NCBI GenBank assembly: GCA_023390705.1
Contig: JAEWCI010000525.1
Location: 1-10,991, forward strand
Direction of reading: 5' to 3'
Origin: Pseudomonadota bacterium
Lineage (GTDB): Bacteria; Pseudomonadota; Alphaproteobacteria; Acetobacterales; Acetobacteraceae
Length of the DNA stretch: 10,991 nucleotides
Shown here: in pieces, positions 6,212-10,991 of the stretch
Layout of the letters: every line of letters starts with the position of its first letter
How positions within the stretch are numbered: position 1 is the first letter of the stretch
Notes under the pieces: generated by a model
Databases searched by the model: none
What the model was told of the DNA's origin: nothing
Seen by the model: the letters and a program-made list of their open reading frames with translations, nothing else
Made by a program: the position numbers and the translations under genes

Positions 6212-6841
6212 TCAGGCCAAGGCGACTTCGAAGCCCCGCTTTGTCCCCGGCCGCGCCATCATGGCGGAATACCAGCGCGCGACGTTGGGAAATTCCGCGA
6301 GATCAACCTGGTGCCGCTCATGCCGCCAGGCCCAGCCGAGGATGGCGAAGTCGGCGACGCTCGGCTCACCCGCGGTGGCCACGAAGTCCCGCCCCGCCAG
6401 GCGCCGGTCCAGCACGCCGTAGAGCCGGCGGGTTTCCTTGCTGTAGCGCTCCAGGCCGTATCGCCGGTCCGTCTCGTCCTTCACCTGCAGGAAGTGGTGC
6501 ACCTGGCCGGGCATCGGGCCGAAGCCGCCCATCTGCCACATCAGCCACTCATAGACCGGTACCCTGGCGCGCAGGTCCTTCGGCAGGAATTTGCCGGTCT
6601 TCTCGCCGAGATAGAGCAGGATGGCGCCACTCTCGAAAACGCTGATGGGCCGGCCATCGGGCCCTTCCGGGTCGATGATGGCGGGGATGCGGTTGTTCGG
6701 GCTGATCTTCAGGAATTCCGGGTTGAACTGCTCGTTCTTGCTGATGTTCACCACCTTGACGGTGTAGGGCAGCCCCATTTCCTCAAGCGCGACACTGATC
6801 TTGCGACCGTTCGGCGTGTTGTAGGTGTGGAATTCGATCAT
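6212..6841 (-). CDS. Glutathione S-transferase family protein, YfcG/nu-class like
   Basis: A 209-residue cytoplasmic GST. The N-terminal thioredoxin fold begins MIEFHTYNTPNGRKI, with Thr9 and Asn11 at the positions that hold glutathione or its disulfide in E. coli YfcG. SPNNRIPAI (47-55) carries the cis-proline and FESGAILLYL (69-78) binds the gamma-glutamyl part. The all-helical C-terminal domain shows WQMGGFGPMPGQVHHF (102-117), a YfcG/YghU hallmark, and PSVADFAI near residue 160. YfcG-type enzymes act as glutathione-dependent disulfide-bond reductases and peroxidases rather than classic conjugating GSTs; that role is inferred here. ATG at 6841 is preceded by AGGAGAGG. The Bug protein follows 56 bases downstream. 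Length matches the family. Confidence 0.92.
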   Translation of the reverse strand: MIEFHTYNTPNGRKISVALEEMGLPYTVKVVNISKNEQFNPEFLKISPNNRIPAIIDPEGPDGRPISVFESGAILLYLGEKTGKFLPKDLRARVPVYEWLMWQMGGFGPMPGQVHHFLQVKDETDRRYGLERYSKETRRLYGVLDRRLAGRDFVATAGEPSVADFAILGWAWRHERHQVDLAEFPNVARWYSAMMARPGTKRGFEVALA

Positions 6842-7146
6842 CCCTGGCCTCTCCTGGCTCCTCCAGGAAGCCTAGGCCAGATCATCGCAGGGCGGAAACG
6901 CCCAGAGACGCGAATCTGCCCGTCAGACACAGGCTCGGAGCATGCTCACGCTGCGCAGTCAGCATGATGATGCTCTGGCCCGGATGCCGAAGGCCGGCAA
7001 GGCACCGGCGGCATGGCCGTGCGATCCGCGGCGCGGCATCGCGGCAACAGGTGCAACAGAGAGTTGCGGTGATCAACAAAGCTCGCTTGCCAAGTTGTTG
7101 CCGGGTCGTCAATTTAAACGCACTGCATCGTCAGGGGGGTTTTGCG
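6842..7146. other. Divergent intergenic region between GST and TM2 genes
   Basis: About 305 bases between two divergent starts, so promoters for both must lie here. Two nearby inverted repeats share half-sites: GAGCATGCTC (6938-6947) and AGCAT-GATG-ATGCT (6961-6974). An AT-rich spot CAATTTAAAC (about 7111-7120) some 30 bases before the TM2 start may be part of its promoter. A frame on the minus strand covers much of the region but has no family motif. Confidence 0.4.
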
Positions 7147-7440
7147 ATGCCTGCCGCCTCGCCGCGCGCCGTTGCCGCGGTTGTTCCCGCTCGTCGAAAA
7201 TCTGTCGCGCTGGCCTATCTGCTCTGTGCCACCAGCGGCATCTTCGGCCTGCACCGCCTCTATCTCGGCCATGCCCTCTCCGGGGCCGGCATGTTCGCCA
7301 TCAGCCTGCTTTCGGTCGGGCTGATCTGGAGCGGCCTCGGCCTGCTCGGTTTCGTCGCCACCACCACCTGGGCGCTGGCCGACCTGCTGCTGATCCCGAG
7401 CATGGCCCGGGAAATGAACGAGGGCCTGGCCCAGATCTGA
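7147..7440 (+). CDS. TM2-domain membrane protein
   Basis: A 97-residue inner-membrane protein. After a basic N-terminus (PARRKS) the first helix is at about residues 19-35, followed by the TM2 signature GLHRLYLGHALSGAG (34-48), then one long or two short helices (48-68 and 71-84) with WALADLLLIP. TM2 domains (PF05154) are paired membrane helices of unknown biochemical function, common in bacterial small proteins. I chose ATG 7147 because GGGGGG lies eight bases before it and the hydrophobic part starts soon after; the frame is open further upstream but that extension is Arg/Cys-rich and not membrane-like. It is transcribed alone, convergent with gatB. Confidence 0.85.
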   Translation: MPAASPRAVAAVVPARRKSVALAYLLCATSGIFGLHRLYLGHALSGAGMFAISLLSVGLIWSGLGLLGFVATTTWALADLLLIPSMAREMNEGLAQI

Positions 7441-7538
7441 CCCGGACCGGGCCCGGCACCCCCACCGGACCCGATTCCGCCTGCGCGTCCGACACAGGCA
7501 GCGGCCCGAAGGCTCAGCGCGAGCTCCAGGCCCCCAGC

Positions 7539-7558
7539 GGGCTGGGTCAGCCCAGCCC
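7539..7558 (-). terminator. Perfect hairpin enclosing the gatB stop codon
   Basis: GGGCTGGG (7539-7546) pairs perfectly with CCCAGCCC (7551-7558) and the four-base loop contains the gatB stop codon. The structure lies between the convergent TM2 and gatB genes. It may help end transcription or protect the 3' end; there is no T-run. It could also be a by-product of the Lys-Lys-Gly-Leu-Gly codons. Confidence 0.35.
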
Positions 7559-8995
7559 CTTCTTCACCGCCTCGTTCACCAGGGCCGGGTTGCCCTTGCC
7601 CTGCATGGCCTTCATCACCTGGCCGACGAAGAAGCCGAACAGCTTGTCCTTGCCGGACTTGTACTCGGCCACCTTGTCGGCATTCTTCGACAACACCTCG
7701 GCCACCACGCGCTCGATCGCGCCGGTGTCGGTCACCTGGCGCAGCCCGCGTTCCTGCACGATGGCGCCGGCCGACTTGCCGGTTTCCACCATCGCCTCGA
7801 ACACTTCCTTGGCCAGCTTGCCGGAAAGCGTGCCGTCACCCATCAGGTCCAGCAGCCCGGCCAAGTGCTCGGCCGTCACCGGCGGTTCGGCGATGCTGGT
7901 TTTGGTGCGGTTGATGGCGGCGAAGAGGTCGCCCGTCACCCAATTCGCGGCGATCTTCGCGTCGCGGCCCTTGGCCACCACCTCGAAATAGGCGGCGGTT
8001 TCCTTTTCCAGCGTCAGCACATGGGCGTCATAGGGTGACAGGCCCATCGCCACATAGCGGGCACGGCGGGCATCCGGCAATTCCGGCAGCCCGGCCTTCA
8101 GCTCCTCCACCCAGGCGGCATCCAGCACCAGCGGCGGCAGGTCCGGGTCCGGGAAGTAGCGGTAGTCATGCGCGTCCTCCTTGGACCGCATGCTGCGCGT
8201 CACGCCGCGCCCGGTGTCGAACAGCCTGGTTTCCTGCTCCACCGTGCCGCCGGATTCCCAGACCTCGATCTGCCGGCGCGCCTCGGCTTCCACCGCCTGC
8301 ATGACGAAGCGGATGGAATTGACGTTCTTCACCTCGCAGCGGGTGCGGAAGCCCTCGCCTGCCTTGCGCACGCTGACATTGACGTCGGCGCGCATGCTGC
8401 CTTCGTCCATGTTGCCGTCGCAGGTGCCAAGGTAGCGCAGTATCTGCCGCAGCTTCGCCAGATAGGCGCCGGCCTCCTCCGGGCTCCGCATGTCCGGCTC
8501 GCTGACGATCTCCATCAGCGCGACGCCGGAGCGGTTGAGGTCGATGAAGCTCTTGGTCGGGTGCTGGTCGTGCAGGCTCTTGCCCGCATCCTGCTCCAGG
8601 TGCAGGCGGGTGATGCCGATGCGGCGCGTGCTGCCGTCCTGCAACTCGATCTCGATCTCGCCCTCGCCGATGATGGGGTGGGCGTACTGGCTGATCTGGT
8701 AGCCCTGCGGCAGGTCGGCGTAGAAGTAGTTCTTGCGGTCGAAGCGCGACCACAGATTGACCTTGGCGTTCAGGCCCAGCCCGGTGCGCACCGCCTGGGC
8801 CACGCATTCACGGTTGATGACCGGCAGCATGCCGGGGAAACCGGCATCGATGAAGCTCACCTGGCTGTTCGGCTCTGCGCCGAAGGCGGTGGCGGCGCCG
8901 CTGAACAGCTTGGCCTGGCTGGTGACCTGGGCATGGACCTCCAGCCCGACCACGATCTCCCAGGGGCCGGTATTGCCTTCGATGGTGTAGCTCAT
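7547..8995 (-). CDS. gatB: Aspartyl/glutamyl-tRNA(Asn/Gln) amidotransferase subunit B
   Basis: A 482-residue GatB, the expected length. With GatA and GatC it turns Glu-tRNA(Gln) and/or Asp-tRNA(Asn) into Gln-tRNA(Gln) and Asn-tRNA(Asn); GatB phosphorylates the mischarged tRNA with ATP and receives ammonia from GatA. Visible landmarks are IVVGLEVHAQ (14-23, with the Glu/His of the metal site), SRFDRKNYFYADLPQGYQIS, LHLEQDAGKS, DLNRSGVALMEIVSEPD and GSMRADVNVS, followed by the helical tail and YqeY-like domain ending AVKKGLG. I chose ATG 8995, which overlaps the gatA stop as ATGA and has GAGGG upstream; the frame is open to 9277 but that extension only overlaps gatA. It is the last gene of the gatCAB operon. 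Confidence 0.97.
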   Translation of the reverse strand: MSYTIEGNTGPWEIVVGLEVHAQVTSQAKLFSGAATAFGAEPNSQVSFIDAGFPGMLPVINRECVAQAVRTGLGLNAKVNLWSRFDRKNYFYADLPQGYQISQYAHPIIGEGEIEIELQDGSTRRIGITRLHLEQDAGKSLHDQHPTKSFIDLNRSGVALMEIVSEPDMRSPEEAGAYLAKLRQILRYLGTCDGNMDEGSMRADVNVSVRKAGEGFRTRCEVKNVNSIRFVMQAVEAEARRQIEVWESGGTVEQETRLFDTGRGVTRSMRSKEDAHDYRYFPDPDLPPLVLDAAWVEELKAGLPELPDARRARYVAMGLSPYDAHVLTLEKETAAYFEVVAKGRDAKIAANWVTGDLFAAINRTKTSIAEPPVTAEHLAGLLDLMGDGTLSGKLAKEVFEAMVETGKSAGAIVQERGLRQVTDTGAIERVVAEVLSKNADKVAEYKSGKDKLFGFFVGQVMKAMQGKGNPALVNEAVKKGLG

Positions 8996-10488
8996 GCGCC
9001 TGCCCTCACCGCGGGAAGAGCCTTGAAATCCGCCGCGTGTTCGATGGCGGCGCCGACGGCGAAGACCGTCTCCTCGTCGAAGGCCCGGCCGATCACCTGC
9101 AAACCGAGCGGCAGGCCCTGTGCGTCCAGCCCCGCCGGCACCGCCAGGCCCGGCAGCCCGGCCAGGTTGGCGGTCACGGTGAAGACGTCGTTCAGGTACA
9201 TCGTCACCGGGTCCTCGTGCTTCTCGTCCATGCCGAAGGCGGCGGAAGGCGTGGCCGGGGTCACGATGGCGTCGCACTTCTCCCAGGCCCGCTCGAAGTC
9301 CCGGCGGATCAGGGCGCGGACCTTCTGCGCCTTCAGGTAGTAGGCGTCGTAGTAGCCGGCGCTCAGCACATAGGTGCCGATCATGATGCGCCGCCGCACC
9401 TCCGCGCCGAAGCCGGCGGCGCGGGTGCGTTCGTAGAGGTCGCGCAGGTCGCTGTCCGGCGCCGCCTCCCGCAGGCCGAAGCGCACGCCGTCATAGCGGG
9501 CGAGGTTGGAGGAAGCCTCGGCCGGCGCGACGATGTAATAGGTGGGCAGCGCATATTTGGTGTGCGGCAGGCTGATCTCGACCGTCTCGGCGCCCTGGGC
9601 GCGCAGCCAGTCCAGCCCCCGCTGCCACAGCGCCTCGATCTCGGCCGGCATGCCCTCCAGCCGGTATTCCTTCGGCACGCCGATCCGCAGCCCCTTCACG
9701 CCACGGGCGCAGGCGGCGGCGAAATCCGGCACCGGCAGGTCGGCGCTGGTGGAGTCCTTCGGGTCGAAGCCGGCCATGGACTTCAGCAGGATGGCGCAAT
9801 CCTCCACCGTGCGCGCCACCGGCCCGGCCTGATCCAGGGAGGAGGCAAAGGCCACGATGCCGAAGCGGCTGCACCGCCCATAGGTCGGCTTGATGCCGGC
9901 GATGCCGCAGAAGGCCGCGGGCTGGCGGATGGAACCGCCGGTATCCGTCGCCGTCGCGCCCAGCGCCAGCCGCGCCGCCACCGCCGCGGCCGAGCCGCCG
10001 GAGGAGCCGCCCGGCACCAGCTTCACATCCGGGTCGTTGCGGCGGCTCCATGGGTTCTCCACCGGCCCGAAGGCCGAGGTGGTGTTGGAGGAGCCCATGG
10101 CGAACTCATCCAGGTTCACCTTGCCCAGGAACACGGCACCGTCGCGCAGCAGGTTGGCGGTGACGGTGCTTTCGTATGGCGGGACGAAATTGCCCAGGAT
10201 GCGGCTGGCCGCGGTGGTGCGGGTGCCGGCGGTGCAGAACAGGTCCTTGATGGCCAGCGGCAGGCCCTCCAGCGGCCCTGCCTCGCCCCTGGCCCGGCGA
10301 GCGTCGCTGGCGCGGGCCTGTTCCAGCGCCTGTTCGCCGGTGACGGTGAGATAGGCATTCAGCCGCGGGTTCAGCGCCTGGATGGCATCCAGATGCGCCC
10401 GCGTCAGCTCCTCGGAGCTGATGATGCCTTCCGCCAGGGCGTCGATCGCCCCGCGCAGCGTGAAATCGGTTGGGCGCATCTCGCTCAT
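8992..10488 (-). CDS. gatA: Aspartyl/glutamyl-tRNA(Asn/Gln) amidotransferase subunit A
   Basis: A 498-residue amidase-signature enzyme that hydrolyses glutamine and channels ammonia to GatB. The Ser-cisSer-Lys triad is complete: Lys81 in LAIKD, Ser162 in PGGSSGGSAAAVAA and the nucleophile Ser186 in DTGGSIRQP, with the same 24-residue spacing between the serines as in characterised GatA. Other family blocks are FVPPYESTVTANLL, GKVNLDEFAMGSSNTTSAFG, CGIKPTYG-type (GIKPTYGRCSRFGIVAFASS) and the C-terminal NLAGLPGLAVPAG with GLQVIGR. ATG at 10488 overlaps the gatC stop as ATGA, and the preceding AAGGTGGTGG can serve as ribosome-binding site. Both operon junctions overlap, implying translational coupling and balanced subunit supply. 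Confidence 0.98.
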   Translation of the reverse strand: MSEMRPTDFTLRGAIDALAEGIISSEELTRAHLDAIQALNPRLNAYLTVTGEQALEQARASDARRARGEAGPLEGLPLAIKDLFCTAGTRTTAASRILGNFVPPYESTVTANLLRDGAVFLGKVNLDEFAMGSSNTTSAFGPVENPWSRRNDPDVKLVPGGSSGGSAAAVAARLALGATATDTGGSIRQPAAFCGIAGIKPTYGRCSRFGIVAFASSLDQAGPVARTVEDCAILLKSMAGFDPKDSTSADLPVPDFAAACARGVKGLRIGVPKEYRLEGMPAEIEALWQRGLDWLRAQGAETVEISLPHTKYALPTYYIVAPAEASSNLARYDGVRFGLREAAPDSDLRDLYERTRAAGFGAEVRRRIMIGTYVLSAGYYDAYYLKAQKVRALIRRDFERAWEKCDAIVTPATPSAAFGMDEKHEDPVTMYLNDVFTVTANLAGLPGLAVPAGLDAQGLPLGLQVIGRAFDEETVFAVGAAIEHAADFKALPAVRAGA

Positions 10489-10781
10489 TCCACCACCTTC
10501 GGCACGCCGTAATACGCGCCCATGCGGTCCGGGGCGTTGGCAAGGACCTGTTCCGGGATGCCGCCATCGGTCACGGCATCGGGGCGCATGCGCATGGCCG
10601 GCTGGCCCTGCGGCGCACCCCCGGCCATGGGTTCCACCCCGTCCGTGTCCACCGCCTGCAATTGCTCGATCCAGCCGAGGATGCCGTTCAGCTCGGCCTG
10701 CATGCGGCCGACCTCCTCCTCCTCCAGCCGGATGCGGGCGAGCGAGGCGATGCGCCTCACCATGGCGGTGTCGAGGGACAT
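10485..10781 (-). CDS. gatC: Aspartyl/glutamyl-tRNA(Asn/Gln) amidotransferase subunit C
   Basis: A 98-residue GatC, the usual size. It wraps around the GatA-GatB interface and stabilises the complex. MSLDTAMVRRIASLARIRLE with the following acidic helix, LNGILGWIEQL, VDTDGVEPM and the end VLANAPDRMGAYYGVPKVVE match the family throughout. I chose ATG 10781: the family normally starts a few residues before the VxxIAxLAR helix, and the longer open frame up to 10910 runs into ruvX on the other strand. Its ribosome-binding site is weak (CACGGAA). It is the first gene of the operon and lies 43 bases from the divergent ruvX start. Confidence 0.96.
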   Translation of the reverse strand: MSLDTAMVRRIASLARIRLEEEEVGRMQAELNGILGWIEQLQAVDTDGVEPMAGGAPQGQPAMRMRPDAVTDGGIPEQVLANAPDRMGAYYGVPKVVE

Positions 10782-10824
10782 GCGGGATTCCGTGGGCTTT
10801 GCTGGCGTGGCTATAAGCCCCGCC
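10782..10824. promoter_or_regulatory. Compact divergent promoter region gatC/ruvX
   Basis: Only 43 bases separate the two divergent start codons. In it GGCT-ATA-AGCC (10809-10819) is a near-central inverted repeat. On the plus strand TATAAG (10812-10817) matches five of six -10 bases and sits 7 bases before the ruvX ATG. On the minus strand the same bases read CTTATAG. No good -35 is visible on the plus strand. The shared symmetric -10 could serve both directions. Confidence 0.4.
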
Positions 10825-10991
10825 ATGTCCCTGTTCAACCTGACCGACCTCCGCGCCGCCCTTCCCCGTGGCCAGCGCCTGCTGGGCCTGGACCCCGGAA
10901 CCAGGACCATCGGCCTGGCGCTGAGCGACGTGACGCTGCTGCTGGCCAGCCCCTATGGCAGCTTGAAGCGCGGCAAGCTGAAGGCCAATGC
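10825..10991 (+). CDS. ruvX: RuvX/YqgF-family RNase H-fold nuclease, cut by window end
   Basis: The first 55 residues of the YqgF/RuvX family, which in E. coli is linked to pre-16S rRNA 5' processing and in other bacteria to Holliday-junction cleavage. After a short N-terminal extension (MSLFNLTDLRAALPRGQ) comes the first RNase H-fold strand LLGLDPGTRTIGLALSD, with the first catalytic Asp in GLDPG, and then the LLASPYGSL that family members share. The rest lies outside the window (the full protein is usually about 140-160 residues). No Shine-Dalgarno sequence precedes ATG 10825. A GTG at 10807 is in frame upstream but lies within the promoter-like repeat, so ATG is preferred. Confidence 0.93.
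   Translation, partial: MSLFNLTDLRAALPRGQRLLGLDPGTRTIGLALSDVTLLLASPYGSLKRGKLKAN

Noticed and set aside
6882..7112. Minus-strand 76-residue frame between the GST and TM2 genes
   Set aside because: No recognisable motif, Cys/Arg-rich composition typical of noncoding GC-rich DNA, and it would fill a divergent promoter region.
6964..7146. N-terminal extension of the TM2 protein
   Set aside because: Composition is Arg/Cys-rich and unlike the membrane protein; ATG 7147 has a purine-rich ribosome-binding site.
7547..9277. Longer GatB start upstream of 8995
   Set aside because: The extension lies wholly inside gatA; ATG 8995 has the ATGA overlap and matches the family N-terminus.
9037..10512. 491-residue plus-strand frame opposite gatA
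   Set aside because: Antisense shadow of a GC-rich gene; no family motif and no ribosome-binding site, while the minus strand encodes a complete GatA.
1..10991. CRISPR array, toxin-antitoxin, phage or retron modules
   Set aside because: I looked for regular spaced repeats and for signature genes on both strands and saw none.

Overview
The window is uniformly GC-rich DNA with compact bacterial genes. The gene content (gatCAB, a Bug-family binding protein, a YfcG-like glutathione transferase, L-threonate dehydrogenase, a PRC-barrel protein carrying DGTPGNPP repeats, TM2, ruvX, tRNA-Ser) points to an alphaproteobacterium. Acetobacteraceae such as Roseomonas relatives are my best guess, but that is inference from composition and gene style; no taxonomic marker gene is present.

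Left part (1-2700): the 3' two thirds of a gamma-glutamyltransferase-family Ntn hydrolase (+), whose nucleophile is intact but whose substrate pocket differs from classical GGT. Next comes a low-gene-density stretch with an AT-rich island, a hairpin and a 55-residue single-pass membrane protein (-) that is easily missed. Then comes L-threonate dehydrogenase ltnD (-), standing apart from the rest of its pathway.

Middle part (2701-5090): a graveyard segment. It holds a small frameshifted ORF (+) that, after removal of one G from a GGGG run, reads like part of an avidin/streptavidin beta-barrel. Directly beside it is a shredded IS5-family transposase (-) with a large internal deletion and several frameshifts. 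A secreted PRC-barrel protein (-) with a duplicated proline-rich linker, an AT-rich promoter-like patch and a tRNA-Ser(GCT) gene (-) follow.

Right part (5091-10991): a Tat-like Bug/TctC solute-binding protein and, upstream of it, a YfcG-like GST (both -, probably co-transcribed). A divergent TM2-domain membrane protein (+) follows. Then comes the gatC-gatA-gatB operon (-), with ATGA overlaps at both junctions, encoding the tRNA-dependent amidotransferase. Divergent from gatC and only 43 bases away is ruvX (+), cut by the window end; its mRNA may be leaderless.

The functional core is housekeeping (gatCAB, ruvX, tRNA-Ser). The accessory part is scavenging and transport metabolism (GGT-like enzyme, LtnD, Bug protein, GST). 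The most interesting finds are the avidin-like remnant, the altered GGT active site, the unannotated small membrane protein and the symmetric gatC/ruvX promoter region. I did not find a CRISPR array, a defence system or an intact mobile element.
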